This document shows positions 54,245 to 62,988 of a stretch of 64,000 nt of DNA, piece by piece. The stretch lies in NCBI RefSeq assembly GCF_042743185.1, contig NZ_JBHYMS010000011.1, forward strand, positions 62,001-126,000. Reading direction: 5' to 3'. Below the pieces are notes generated by a model that saw only the letters and a program-made list of their open reading frames with translations, was not told the DNA's origin and searched no databases. Origin of the DNA: Inquilinus sp042743185. Lineage in GTDB: Bacteria > Pseudomonadota > Alphaproteobacteria > DSM-16000 > Inquilinaceae. How positions within the stretch are numbered: the first letter of the stretch is position 1; every line of letters begins with the position of its first letter. The translations under genes and the position numbers were made by a program.

Positions 54245-55237
54245 ATGAACTCGGTGATCGGGACGATCGGTCGCATCGTCGCACTGGCGTTGGCGCTGGC
54301 CGCGATGACGGCGCCGGCAGCGGCCGCCGACATCAAGGGGGCGAAGGACTATCCCGGGATCAAGCGCTTCGACGGCGCCTCGATCGTGGTCTACAGCACC
54401 CAGAAATTCACCCGCTATACCCTGCCGCTCGGCCCCGCCGACGACGCCGACGGCGACAACAAGCCGATCTTTTCCGCCTCGAAGCAGGTCAGCGGCGCCC
54501 TGACCCGCCTCAGCTACACCGCCCCGGCCGGCATTTCATCCGACGACGTGTTCGAGAATTACGAGAACGAGCTGGCGGCCAAGGGCTATCAGGTCCTGTT
54601 CAAGGCCGATGGCGGCGCGATCGGCAAGCGCCAGGACGCCATCTTCAGCGGGATCGGGACCCAGCTGTTCGACTACAGCCCGGAGGCGGCGCATCTCCTG
54701 ACCGCCGAGCTGACCAAGGACGGCGCCACGGTCGACATCGCCCTCTACGTCACCGAGTTCGAGGACGGCTACACCCCGGGCATCGAGGTCGAGAAGGGCC
54801 AGGCCATCGTCCAGCTCGACGTCATCGAATCCGGCACGCTGCAGGACAAGATGGTGACGGTGACGGCCGCCGAGATCGAGAAGGGCCTGACGGCGCAGGG
54901 CCACATCGCCCTCTACGGCATCACGTTCGATTTCGCCAAGGCCGATCTGAAGCCGGACTCCAAGCCGGCGCTGGACCAGGTGGCGCAGTTCCTGAAGGAC
55001 GATCCGGCGGCGAAGATCCATGTCGTCGGCCACACCGACAATGTCGGCGGCCTGGAGACCAACATGACGCTGTCGCGCGCCCGTGCCGCGGCGGTGGTGG
55101 CGGCGCTGGTCAAGCAGTACGGCGTGTCCGCCGGCAGGCTGAACCCGGCGGGCGTCGGCCCGCTGGCGCCGGTGGCGCCGAACGACAGCGACGACGGCCG
55201 GGCCAGGAACCGCCGGGTCGAGCTTATCCCGCAATAA
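54245..55237 (+). CDS. OmpA-family protein with N-terminal DUF4892-like domain
   Basis: A 330-residue exported protein. The ATG at 54245 opens a Sec signal (GRIVALALALAAMTAPAAAA); upstream in-frame starts only add basic residues. The N-terminal half (SIVVYSTQKFTRYTLPLG, LSYTAPAGISSDDVFENYEN, GYQVLFKADGG) resembles DUF4892. The C-terminal third is an OmpA peptidoglycan-binding domain: ITFDFAKADLKPDSKPALDQVA, VVGHTDNVGG and MTLSRARAAAVVAAL, followed by RNRRVELI. It probably tethers the outer membrane or a lipoprotein complex to the cell wall. A strong terminator follows. Confidence 0.88.
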   Translation: MNSVIGTIGRIVALALALAAMTAPAAAADIKGAKDYPGIKRFDGASIVVYSTQKFTRYTLPLGPADDADGDNKPIFSASKQVSGALTRLSYTAPAGISSDDVFENYENELAAKGYQVLFKADGGAIGKRQDAIFSGIGTQLFDYSPEAAHLLTAELTKDGATVDIALYVTEFEDGYTPGIEVEKGQAIVQLDVIESGTLQDKMVTVTAAEIEKGLTAQGHIALYGITFDFAKADLKPDSKPALDQVAQFLKDDPAAKIHVVGHTDNVGGLETNMTLSRARAAAVVAALVKQYGVSAGRLNPAGVGPLAPVAPNDSDDGRARNRRVELIPQ

Positions 55238-55261
55238 AGCCCGCCTTCCGCTTGTCTCGTA

Positions 55262-55291
55262 AAAGGCGCCGCCCTATCGTGCGGCGCCTTT
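55262..55291 (+). terminator. rho-independent terminator after the OmpA-family gene
   Basis: AAAGGCGCCGC at 55262-55272 pairs exactly with GCGGCGCCTTT at 55281-55291, an 11-bp stem with an eight-base loop, ending in TTT. It separates the OmpA-family gene from ispDF, whose ribosome-binding site AGGAGA begins a few bases later. Confidence 0.85.
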
Positions 55292-55313
55292 CGTCCAGGA
55301 GACCGAGCGGATC

Positions 55314-56462
55314 ATGCCACGCCACGCCGCCGTCATCGTCGCCGCCGGAACCGGCGAGCGGTTCGGCGGCTCCCTGCCCAAGCAGTACCGCCCGCTGGCC
55401 GGCAGCTCCGTGCTGCGCCGCTCGGTCGAGGCGTTCCGCGCCAGCGGCCGGTTCGACGATATCGTCGTGGTGATCCGCGACGAGCACCGGGCGCTCTACG
55501 AGGCCGCGACCGAGGGCCTCGGCCTGCCCGAGCCGGTCGCCGGCGGCGCCACCCGGCAGGACAGCGTCCGCGCGGCGCTGGAATGGCTGGTGCCGCGGGC
55601 GCCGGATCTCGTCCTGGTGCATGACGCGGCGCGGCCGCTGGTCGACCGGGCGACGATCGACCGCGTGCTCGACGCGCTGGCCGAGGCCGAGGCGGCGATC
55701 GCCGCCGTGCCGGTGGTGGACACCATCAAGCGCGCGGAATCCGGCATCGCCGCCGGCACGGTCGACCGCAGCGGGCTCTGGCAGGCGCAGACGCCGCAGG
55801 GCTTCCGCTTCCCCGCCCTGCTCGCCGCCCACCGCGCCGCCGCCGGCGAGGCGCTGACCGACGACGCCGCGGTGGCGGAGCGCCAGGGCATCGCCGTGCG
55901 CCTGGTCGAAGGCCATGTCGACAACTTCAAGATCACCACGGAGGCGGACCTGACGCGCGCGGAACGACTGCTCGGCGGCGCCGCCGACATCCGGACCGGC
56001 ACCGGCTTCGACGTGCACCGCCTGATCCCCGGCGACGCCGTCATCCTGTGCGGCATCCGCATTCCCCACGGCTTCAAGCTGGAGGGCCATTCCGACGCCG
56101 ATGTCGGGCTGCACGCCCTGACCGACGCGCTGCTGGGCGCCATCGGCGCCGGCGACATCGGCCAGCATTTCCCGCCCTCGGACGAACGCTGGCGTGGCGC
56201 CGATTCCGCCGCCTTCCTGGCCCATGCCGCCGACCTCGTGCGGGCCCGCGGCACCATCCTCAACGTCGACGTGACCCTGCTGTGCGAGCGGCCGAAGGTC
56301 GGCCCGCACCGCGCCGCCATGGTGGCGCGGATCGCCGGGATCCTGCAACTCGACGCGGAGCGGGTCAGCGTCAAGGCGACCACGACCGAGCGGCTCGGCT
56401 TCACCGGCCGCGAGGAGGGCATCGCCGCCCAGGCCTCGGCGAGCGTGCGGATCGAGCGCTGA
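55314..56462 (+). CDS. ispDF: bifunctional IspD/IspF isoprenoid enzyme
   Basis: A 382-residue fusion catalysing two steps of the MEP pathway. The IspD half (to about residue 225) has AVIVAAGTGERFGGSLPKQYRPL, DSVRAALEW and VHDAARPLVD. The IspF half has the metal-binding GTGFDVHRLIPGD, GHSDADVGLHALTDALLGAIGAGDIGQHFPPSD and VKATTTERLGFTGREEGIAAQ. Fusion of these non-consecutive steps is typical of alphaproteobacteria and some epsilonproteobacteria. Its stop overlaps the pgpA start by one base. Confidence 0.97.
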   Translation: MPRHAAVIVAAGTGERFGGSLPKQYRPLAGSSVLRRSVEAFRASGRFDDIVVVIRDEHRALYEAATEGLGLPEPVAGGATRQDSVRAALEWLVPRAPDLVLVHDAARPLVDRATIDRVLDALAEAEAAIAAVPVVDTIKRAESGIAAGTVDRSGLWQAQTPQGFRFPALLAAHRAAAGEALTDDAAVAERQGIAVRLVEGHVDNFKITTEADLTRAERLLGGAADIRTGTGFDVHRLIPGDAVILCGIRIPHGFKLEGHSDADVGLHALTDALLGAIGAGDIGQHFPPSDERWRGADSAAFLAHAADLVRARGTILNVDVTLLCERPKVGPHRAAMVARIAGILQLDAERVSVKATTTERLGFTGREEGIAAQASASVRIER

Positions 56463-56953
56463 TGCCGTCGTTCCGGCCGCTTCCGCCCGGCTGCACCTTC
56501 TGGCAGCCGACCACGCTGCTGGCGACGGTCGGCGGGATCGGGCTGATCCGGGTGGCCTCCGGCACCTGGGGGTCGCTGGCCGCCCTGCCCCTCGCCTGGC
56601 TGCTGTGGCTGCTGGGCGGGCCGGCGGCGGTGGCGATCGCCGGCGTCGTCATCGGCCTGGCCGGGGTCTGGGCCGCGGGCGCGGTCTGCCGCGGCGGCGA
56701 GGCGGATTCGAGCGCGATCGTGGTCGACGAGGTGGCCGGCCAGCTGCTGGCCCTGGCGCCGGTCGCCGGGGTGCCGTGGCTGTATCCCCTCGCCTTCGCC
56801 CTGTTCCGGCTGCTCGACATCGCCAAGCCCTGGCCGATCTCCTGGCTCGACCGCGAGCTCGGCGGCGGCTGGGGCGTGATGATGGACGACATCGCCGCCG
56901 GCGCGGTCGTCGCCGCGGTCGGCGCGGCGATCCTGGCGGGAGGGCTGGCATGA
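56462..56953 (+). CDS. pgpA: phosphatidylglycerophosphatase A
   Basis: A 163-residue inner-membrane phosphatase in phospholipid synthesis. Family features are ASGTWGSLAALPLAWLL after the first segment, the acidic metal-site VVDEVAGQLLAL near residue 90, and FRLLDIAKPWPISWLDRELGGGWGVMMDDIAAG. Several hydrophobic helices agree with membrane location. It lies in a tight run with ispDF (one-base overlap) and cinA (four-base overlap), an arrangement common in this class. Confidence 0.92.
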   Translation: MPSFRPLPPGCTFWQPTTLLATVGGIGLIRVASGTWGSLAALPLAWLLWLLGGPAAVAIAGVVIGLAGVWAAGAVCRGGEADSSAIVVDEVAGQLLALAPVAGVPWLYPLAFALFRLLDIAKPWPISWLDRELGGGWGVMMDDIAAGAVVAAVGAAILAGGLA

Positions 56954-57468
56954 TCGAGGACGCGGATCTCGCCCTGGCCGCGCAGGTGCTGGACGCCTGC
57001 CGGGCCCGGGGGCTGACGCTGGCGACGGCGGAAAGCTGCACCGGCGGGCTGGTGGCGGCGGCGCTGACCGCGATCGCCGGCTCCTCCGACGTGGTGGAGC
57101 GCGGCTTCGTCACCTATTCCAACGCGGCGAAGGCCGAGCTGCTGGGCGTGCCCGCCCCGTTGATCGCCGACAAGGGCGCGGTCAGCGCCGAGGTCGCGGC
57201 GGCGATGGCCGAGGGCGCGGTGGTCCGCGCCCGGGTCGGCCTCGCCGTGGCGGTGACCGGCATCGCCGGGCCGGGCGGCGCCACCCCGGGCAAGCCGGTC
57301 GGGCTGGTGCATTTCGGCCTCGCCCGGCAGGGCGCCGGGACGCGCACGGAACGGCGCGTCTTCGCCGGCGATCGGACCGCGGTCCGGACCCAGGCGACGC
57401 GGCTGGCGCTGGAACTGCTGCTGGCCGGCGCACAAGCTGCGAAAACCGCATCCCCCCACGCCGGCTGA
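56950..57468 (+). CDS. CinA-family nicotinamide-nucleotide amidohydrolase
   Basis: A 172-residue protein consisting only of the CinA C-terminal (PncC) domain: TLATAESCTGGLVAAALTAI with the active serine, ERGFVTYSNAAKAELLGV, and VAVTGIAGPGGATPGKPVGLV. It deamidates nicotinamide mononucleotide in pyridine-nucleotide salvage. The last 44 bases including the stop are the left copy of a 46-bp direct repeat whose second copy lies at 58307-58352 beyond a toxin-antitoxin pair, suggesting integration of that module at the end of this gene. Confidence 0.92.
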   Translation: MIEDADLALAAQVLDACRARGLTLATAESCTGGLVAAALTAIAGSSDVVERGFVTYSNAAKAELLGVPAPLIADKGAVSAEVAAAMAEGAVVRARVGLAVAVTGIAGPGGATPGKPVGLVHFGLARQGAGTRTERRVFAGDRTAVRTQATRLALELLLAGAQAAKTASPHAG

Positions 57469-57470
57469 CG
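57425..57470. repeat. 46-bp direct repeat, left copy (3' end of cinA)
   Basis: Positions 57425-57470 match 58307-58352 at 45 of 46 bases (A at 57432 versus G at 58314). The left copy encodes the end of the CinA-family protein; the right copy is non-coding. Together they bracket the toxin-antitoxin pair like attL/attR or a recombination duplication. Confidence 0.9.
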
Positions 57471-57601
57471 AATGGTGCGGGCCATCGGCCCTGCCGCCAG
57501 CCCCTGGATCAGCCGCCGTCCGAGGGGCGGCATTTCCATTTCTGGAATTTGCAGCAATGCCGCTTTTTCTGTATTTTGCAGCATCACAGGAGATCGCTGC
57601 C

Positions 57602-57862
57602 ATGCCGACATACTCCACCAGTGACCTCTCGCGCAGGTCGGGCGACATCATCGCCGAAGCCCTGCGGCACCCGGTCACGATCACCCAGCGGAACAAGCCC
57701 CGGCTGATCCTTATGGCGATCGAGGATTTCGAGCGCCTGACCCGCCGGGCGGAAGACCCGCGCAAGGCCTATGTCTCGGGCGAGGAACCTGCCGACGTTC
57801 GCGCTGAGCTTCTCGCCACCTTGGACGATATCATCGACGGCAAGCGTGATGGCGACGCCTAG
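57602..57862 (+). CDS. Phd/YefM-family antitoxin
   Basis: An 86-residue protein. PTYSTSDLSRRSGDIIAEAL and PVTITQRNKPRLILMAIEDFERL form the Phd/YefM DNA-binding and dimerisation fold; the acidic C-terminal tail would wrap the toxin. The ATG at 57602 starts at the conserved motif; an upstream in-frame start at 57557 is less likely. It overlaps the partner gene by 14 bases. Such antitoxins neutralise the toxin and repress their own promoter; the AT-rich stretch 57535-57600 is the probable operator. Confidence 0.85.
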   Translation: MPTYSTSDLSRRSGDIIAEALRHPVTITQRNKPRLILMAIEDFERLTRRAEDPRKAYVSGEEPADVRAELLATLDDIIDGKRDGDA

Positions 57863-58274
57863 GACCGGGCAACTCATCTGGTATCCGTACCTTTGGGCCC
57901 GGCAGCAGGCAGCCGGCGAGACCGAGGGGCGAAAGGATCGCCCCTGTTGCATGCTGCTGCCGGTACGGAAGGCCGGATCGAAGGAAACCGTTCTTTACCT
58001 TCTGGCCGTCAGCACGGTTCCGCCGACCGATCGCGACGGTGCGATCGAGGTGCCCGAGATCGAGCGCCGAAGGGGCGGATTTTCGGAATGGAAAGCCCGT
58101 TGCTGGGTTTACGTCGACGAGTACAACCGCGACGTGGCCGAGCGCTCGTTCTACTTCGACCCCGCCGCCGATCCGATCGGGGCTTTCAGCGCCTCGTTCG
58201 TGAACAAGATCGCCGTCGCGTTCAAGGCGGCTGTGCTGGCCAACGCCTCCGCCGCCGTCGACCGCCAGGACTGA
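57849..58274 (+). CDS. putative PemK/MazF-like toxin partner
   Basis: A 141-residue protein starting MATPRTGQLIWYPYLWARQQ and continuing GRKDRPCCMLLPV, which resembles the opening strands of PemK/MazF-fold growth inhibitors (short strand, loop, KxRPxxxx). Later parts (DEYNRDVAERSFYFD, ASFVNKIAVAFKA) are less typical. It overlaps the Phd-type antitoxin gene by 14 bases, the standard order for antitoxin-first pairs. Toxicity and RNase activity are inferred from context and fold only. Confidence 0.65.
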   Translation: MATPRTGQLIWYPYLWARQQAAGETEGRKDRPCCMLLPVRKAGSKETVLYLLAVSTVPPTDRDGAIEVPEIERRRGGFSEWKARCWVYVDEYNRDVAERSFYFDPAADPIGAFSASFVNKIAVAFKAAVLANASAAVDRQD

Positions 58275-58306
58275 TCCGGCGGAGCGGCCGGGTCCGGGCC
58301 GGATCT

Positions 58307-58352
58307 CCGGCGCGCAAGCTGCGAAAACCGCATCCCCCCACGCCGGCTGACG
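58307..58352. repeat. 46-bp direct repeat, right copy
   Basis: Right copy of the repeat described at 57425-57470, lying 33 bases after the toxin stop. The repeat-to-repeat period is 882 bases. Confidence 0.9.
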
Positions 58353-58412
58353 CGGGTTGCCGGCCGGCGGGGCACATCGCATCATGGCCGGCGAGACTCA
58401 CACGAAAGTATC

Positions 58413-59945
58413 GTGCCAGTGCGTCTGAACTCGGCCTCGAGCCTCTGGCCCTTGCTCGCCTTCGGCGCCCTGCTCCTGTTCGCCTTTCCGGCTTCCGCCG
58501 CCCCCGGCTTCGAGAGCGCGCGCTGCGTCTTCGCCGTGCCGCGCGGCGAGCGGGCGACCTGCGGCTTCGTCGCCGTGCCGGCGCATCGCGAGGGCGCGCA
58601 CGGCCGCAGCCTCCGCCTCTATGTCGCGGTGCTGCACAGCCAGGCCCAGTCGCCGCTGCCGGACCCGGTGATCTTCCTCAACGGCGGCCCCGGCGACGCC
58701 GCCTTCGGCGACGATACCGACACCTGGTGGCAGATCAGCCGCCCGATCCGGCAGTCGCGCGACTTCATCGTCTTCGACCAGCGCGGCGTCGGCCAGTCGC
58801 GGCCCAGCCTGGACTGCCCGGAGTTGGACCGCATCGCCGAGCGGAACTGGAAGCCGGGGATGGGCCGGGCCGAGGTGCTGGCGCTGGAGCGGCCGGCGGC
58901 GCTGCGCTGCCACGACCGCCTGACCCGGTCCGGCATCGACCTGTCGGCCTACACCACCGCCGAGGCCGCGGCCGATGTCGACGACGTCGCCGCGGCGCTG
59001 AACTACGAGAGCTACAACCTGATCGGCGTCTCCTACGGCACCCGGGTGGCGCTGGCGGTGATGCGCGACTTCCCCGACCGCGTCCGCAGCGCCGTGCTGG
59101 ACAGCGTCTATCCGCCGGGGATCTTCGACCTCGACACCCAGCCGGCACTGATCGCCCGCGTGTTCCGCCGGCTGTTCGGCGAATGCAGGTCCAGCCCCGA
59201 TTGCGACAGCGCCTATCCGCTGCTGGAGGCGCGCTTCGACGGCATGCTGGCGCAGCTGCGGTCCCAGCCGGAGACGGTGCGCCAGGGACGGCGGAGCGTC
59301 CGGGCCGATGACGGGATCGTGCTCGACGCGCTCTACGCCACCTTCTACGACCCCGCCGTCCTGCCGGAGCTGCCGGAGCTGATCGACAAGGTGGCGCGCG
59401 GCGACCTCGCCGCCCTCGCCCCCTGGATCGGGCCGGTGTTCAGCGGCGGGCCGAACCGTTCCGACGGGCTGGCGCTGAGCGTCGCCTGCAGCGAGAGCTG
59501 GCCCTTCGCCACCCGCGACGCGCTGGCCGCGTCGGTGGCCGCCTCCGAGCCCTATGGCGACAACGCCGCCTATGCGCTGGAGTGGCAGGTCTGCGATTCC
59601 TGGCACGTGCCGCCGATCTCGGCGGTGGACGCCGTGGCGGTGTCGAGCACGACGCCGAGCCTGCTGCTGGCCGGCAGCTTCGACCCGATCACCCCGCCCG
59701 AATACGCCTATATCGCGGCACGGACCCTGACCAACGGCCGGGTGGTCGAGTTCCGGGCCGGCAGCCACTCCATCCTGAGCACGGAGAGCTGCGCGCCGGA
59801 GCTGGTGGCCCGCTTCATCGAGATGCCGGCGGCGCCGCTCGACGCGCTCTGCGCCGACCGCACCCTGGCGCCGCGCTTCACCGCGGCCGGCCTGTCGGAT
59901 CAGCCGCCGGCCGCCTCCGCGGGCACCGAGGCGCGGTCGCCGTAG
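58413..59945 (+). CDS. exported alpha/beta hydrolase, peptidase S33/TAP-like
   Basis: A 510-residue protein with a signal peptide (LWPLLAFGALLLFAFPASAA). The fold shows VIFLNGGPGDAA (oxyanion), FIVFDQRGVGQSRP, the nucleophile GVSYGTRVAL near residue 207, the acid in LLLAGSFDPITPPEYA and the histidine in FRAGSHSIL, matching tripeptidyl-aminopeptidase-like S33 hydrolases with a TAP-type C-terminal region. A GTG at 58413 is the start. It acts in the periplasm or outside the cell. Its 3' end overlaps a convergent gene tail to tail by 46 bases. Confidence 0.88.
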   Translation: MPVRLNSASSLWPLLAFGALLLFAFPASAAPGFESARCVFAVPRGERATCGFVAVPAHREGAHGRSLRLYVAVLHSQAQSPLPDPVIFLNGGPGDAAFGDDTDTWWQISRPIRQSRDFIVFDQRGVGQSRPSLDCPELDRIAERNWKPGMGRAEVLALERPAALRCHDRLTRSGIDLSAYTTAEAAADVDDVAAALNYESYNLIGVSYGTRVALAVMRDFPDRVRSAVLDSVYPPGIFDLDTQPALIARVFRRLFGECRSSPDCDSAYPLLEARFDGMLAQLRSQPETVRQGRRSVRADDGIVLDALYATFYDPAVLPELPELIDKVARGDLAALAPWIGPVFSGGPNRSDGLALSVACSESWPFATRDALAASVAASEPYGDNAAYALEWQVCDSWHVPPISAVDAVAVSSTTPSLLLAGSFDPITPPEYAYIAARTLTNGRVVEFRAGSHSILSTESCAPELVARFIEMPAAPLDALCADRTLAPRFTAAGLSDQPPAASAGTEARSP

Positions 59946-60364
59946 AGCGCCCGCGCCCGCGTCTCGAAGGCGGCGACCATGCGGCGGAAGGCCTCGTGGA
60001 ACACCGCGCCGATCAGGGTCTGCAGCACCCGCGAGCGGAATTCGAAATCGACATGGAAGTCGATCTCGCAGCCGGCGGGGTGCGGCAGGAAGCGCCAGCA
60101 ATTGGTCAGCCGTTTCATCGGTCCATCGACATAGGCGACATCGATCTGCCGGCCGGGCGTCAAGGTGACGCGGCTGGTGTAGCGCTCGCGGATCATCTTG
60201 AAGCCGATGACCAGATCGGCCGTCAGCACATTGCCCTCGCGCTTGCGGATCCGCGCGGCCAGGCACCAGGGCAGGAAGCTCGGATAAGCCTCGATATCCG
60301 CCACGAGCTCGTAGAGCTGCTGCGGGGTGAAGGGCAGGACGCGGCGTTCGGTGTGTGAGGGCAT
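59900..60364 (-). CDS. coenzyme Q-binding START-family protein (COQ10/RatA-like)
   Basis: A 154-residue SRPBCC (START-type) protein: VLPFTPQQLYELVADIEAYPSFLPWC at the start, DLVIGFKMIRERYTSRV in the middle and FEFRSRVLQTLIGAVFHEAF near the end are diagnostic of the COQ10/RatA group. In alphaproteobacteria and mitochondria these proteins bind ubiquinone and aid respiration; the E. coli homologue RatA was reported to block ribosome subunit joining, a role not assumed here. It follows lipA on the same strand after 67 bases. Confidence 0.92.
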   Translation of the reverse strand: MPSHTERRVLPFTPQQLYELVADIEAYPSFLPWCLAARIRKREGNVLTADLVIGFKMIRERYTSRVTLTPGRQIDVAYVDGPMKRLTNCWRFLPHPAGCEIDFHVDFEFRSRVLQTLIGAVFHEAFRRMVAAFETRARALYGDRASVPAEAAGG

Positions 60365-60431
60365 GATGGATCCGCGGGACGCGATCGACGTTCTAGATTA
60401 GACCGTCGGCGGCGTCCCGCCAGTGCGACCT

Positions 60432-61415
60432 TCAGGCGCTCTGCGCCAGCGCGACGAGGTCGATGGATCCGGAGGCCGCCGCCAGCTTGGCCAGGCGGGC
60501 GGCCTTCAGCTTCTCGAAATCGGCGCCGGCGTGATAGGAGGACCGGGTCAGCGGCGAGGCCGAGATCATCAGGAAGCCCTTGGCCCGGCCGATCCGCTCG
60601 TAGCCCTGGAACTCCTCGGGCGTGACGAAGCGGTCCAGCCTGGCGTGCTTCGGCGTCGGCTGCAGGTACTGGCCGATGGTCATGAAGTCGACATCGGCCG
60701 CGCGCAGGTCGTCCATCACCTGCCCGACCTCCTCGCCCGTCTCGCCCAGGCCCACCATGATGCCGGATTTGGTGAAGATGGTCGGGTCCAGCTCCTTCAC
60801 CCGCGACAGCAGCTGCAGCGAGGTGAAATAGCGGGCGCCGGGCCGGATCGAGGGATACAGCCGGGGCGCGGTCTCGAGGTTGTGGTTGAAGACGTCCGGG
60901 CGCGCTTCGACAACGATTTCAACGGCTCCCGGCTTGTTCTTGAAGTCGGGAGTGAGAATCTCGATGGTCGTGTCCGGCGATGCGGCGCGGACCGCGCGGA
61001 TGGTCTCGGCGAAATGCCGGGCGCCGCCGTCGTCCAGGTCGTCGCGGTCGACCGAGGTGATGACGATGTGGCTCAGCCCCAGCCGGCCGGCGGCCTCGGC
61101 GACATGCTGCGGCTCATGCGGGTCGAGCTGGTCCGGGCGGCCGGTGGCGATGTTGCAGAAGGCGCAGGCCCGGGTGCAGATCGAGCCCAGGATCATCACC
61201 GTGGCATGGCCCTTGGCCCAGCACTCGCCGATATTGGGGCAGGCCGCCTCCTCGCACACCGTGTTCAGCTTGAGATCCCGCATCAGCCGGCGGGTCTCGT
61301 GGTACTCGGCCGAGACCGGCGCCTTGACCCGGATCCAGGCCGGCTTGCGCGGCACCGGATTGTCCGGGCGATGCGCCTTCTCGGGGTGGCGGAGATGGGG
61401 CTCTACAGCGGACAT
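60432..61415 (-). CDS. lipA: lipoyl synthase
   Basis: A 327-residue radical SAM enzyme inserting two sulfurs into protein-bound octanoyl groups. The auxiliary cluster motif is CEEAACPNIGEC near residue 58, the radical SAM cluster motif CTRACAFCNI near residue 84, and the C-terminal RSSYHAGADF carries the conserved RSSYHA serine ligand. Length is standard. It lies 84 bases downstream of lpd, so the lipoyl-dependent pyruvate dehydrogenase subunits and their cofactor enzyme are grouped. Confidence 0.97.
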   Translation of the reverse strand: MSAVEPHLRHPEKAHRPDNPVPRKPAWIRVKAPVSAEYHETRRLMRDLKLNTVCEEAACPNIGECWAKGHATVMILGSICTRACAFCNIATGRPDQLDPHEPQHVAEAAGRLGLSHIVITSVDRDDLDDGGARHFAETIRAVRAASPDTTIEILTPDFKNKPGAVEIVVEARPDVFNHNLETAPRLYPSIRPGARYFTSLQLLSRVKELDPTIFTKSGIMVGLGETGEEVGQVMDDLRAADVDFMTIGQYLQPTPKHARLDRFVTPEEFQGYERIGRAKGFLMISASPLTRSSYHAGADFEKLKAARLAKLAAASGSIDLVALAQSA

Positions 61416-61499
61416 GATCGTCCTTGCGGGGTTGCGGCTTGGCTCGGCGACATTTCCTCAAAGATGGGGAAACACCGCCGGAAGCCAAGCTCGCTTTGA

Positions 61500-62897
61500 T
61501 CAATAGTGGATTGCGCGACCGTAGGCGTCCAGGACGCTCTCATGCATCATCTCGCTGAGCGTCGGATGCGGGAAGATGGTGTGCATCAGCTCCGCTTCCG
61601 TCAGCTCACCCGTCTTGGCGACGACATAGCCCTGGATCAGCTCGGTGACTTCGGCGCCGACCATGTGGGCGCCCAGCAGCTCCCCGGTCTTGGCGTCGAA
61701 CACGGTCTTGACCATGCCCTCGGGCTCGCCGAGCGCGATCGCCTTGCCGTTGCCGATATAAGGGAAGCGGCCGACCTTGACCTCGTACCCCGCCGCCTTG
61801 GCCTTGGCCTCGGTCAGCCCGACCGACGCCACCTGCGGCGTGCAGTAGGTGCAGCCCGGGATGTTGGTCACGTCCATCGGGTGCGGATGCTGGCCGGCGA
61901 TCTTCTCGACGCAGATCACGCCCTCATGGCTGGCCTTGTGCGCCAGCCACGGCGCGCCGGCGACGTCGCCGATGGCATAGACGCCCGGCTCGTCGGTCTC
62001 CAGATACGGGCCGACCGCGATATGGCCGCGGTCGACCTTCACCTTGGTGTTCTCGAGCCCGATGTTCTCGACATTGCCGTCGATGCCGATCGCCAGGATC
62101 ACCCGGTCGGTGGTGATCTTTTCGGTCTTGCCGCCGACCTCGATGGTGGCGGTGACGCTGTCGGCGCCCTTCTCCAGCTTCTGGGTCTTGGCGCCGACCA
62201 GGATGCGCATGCCCTGCTTCTCGAACTGCTTCCTGGCGAAGGCCGAGATCTCCTCGTCCTCCACCGGCAGCACGCGGTCGAGCATCTCGACCACGGTCAC
62301 CTCGGCGCCCATGTTGCGGTAGAAGCTGGCGAATTCGATGCCGATGGCGCCGGAGCCGATGACCAGCAGCGATTTCGGCATGGTCGGCGGGACCATCGCC
62401 TCCTTGTAGCTCCAGATCAGCTTGCCGTCGGCTTCCAGCCCCGGCAGGTTCCGCGCCCGCGCGCCGGTGGCGATGATGATGTGCTTGGCCGCCAGCGTCT
62501 CCTTGCCGCCGGCCTTCAGCGCCACCTCGACCTTGCCGCCGCCGAGCAGCTTGGCGGTGCCGTCGAACACCGGCACCTTGTTCTTCTTCAGCAGGTGCTT
62601 GACGCCGCCGGACAGCTGGGACGCGACCTTGCGCGACCGCTCGACCACTTTCTTAAGATCGAAGCTGATGTCTTTGGCAGAAAAGCCATATTGGTCGAGA
62701 TGCTTCAGCAGATGCGAGATCTCGGAGGAACGCAGAAGCGCCTTGGTCGGGATGCAGCCCCAGTTCAGGCAGATGCCGCCCAGATGCTCGCGCTCGACCA
62801 GCGCGGTCTTCAGCCCCAACTGGGCGGCGCGGATCGCGGCGACATAGCCGCCCGGGCCGCCGCCGATCACCAGGACGTCGAAGCTGGTATCAGCCAC
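61500..62897 (-). CDS. lpd: dihydrolipoyl dehydrogenase (E3)
   Basis: A 465-residue FAD disulfide oxidoreductase. FAD-binding GGGPGGYVAAIRAAQLG, redox disulfide GGICLNWGCIPTKALL near residues 40-50, NAD-binding SLLVIGSGAIGIEFAS, second FAD motif VYAIGDVAGAPWLAHKASHEG and the C-terminal His-Glu pair in HTIFPHPTLSEMMHESV are complete. It reoxidises lipoyl groups of the pyruvate dehydrogenase complex and sits 91 bases downstream of the E2 gene. A purine-rich AAGGAGACACC precedes the ATG. Confidence 0.97.
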   Translation of the reverse strand: MADTSFDVLVIGGGPGGYVAAIRAAQLGLKTALVEREHLGGICLNWGCIPTKALLRSSEISHLLKHLDQYGFSAKDISFDLKKVVERSRKVASQLSGGVKHLLKKNKVPVFDGTAKLLGGGKVEVALKAGGKETLAAKHIIIATGARARNLPGLEADGKLIWSYKEAMVPPTMPKSLLVIGSGAIGIEFASFYRNMGAEVTVVEMLDRVLPVEDEEISAFARKQFEKQGMRILVGAKTQKLEKGADSVTATIEVGGKTEKITTDRVILAIGIDGNVENIGLENTKVKVDRGHIAVGPYLETDEPGVYAIGDVAGAPWLAHKASHEGVICVEKIAGQHPHPMDVTNIPGCTYCTPQVASVGLTEAKAKAAGYEVKVGRFPYIGNGKAIALGEPEGMVKTVFDAKTGELLGAHMVGAEVTELIQGYVVAKTGELTEAELMHTIFPHPTLSEMMHESVLDAYGRAIHY

Positions 62898-62988
62898 TGT
62901 GGTGTCTCCTTGCTGCCTCCCGCATCCCGGCGGAGGCTGTCGCGGGTCGCCGATCGGGGGCCGGATCGGGCCCGGCCCCCGCGACAGG

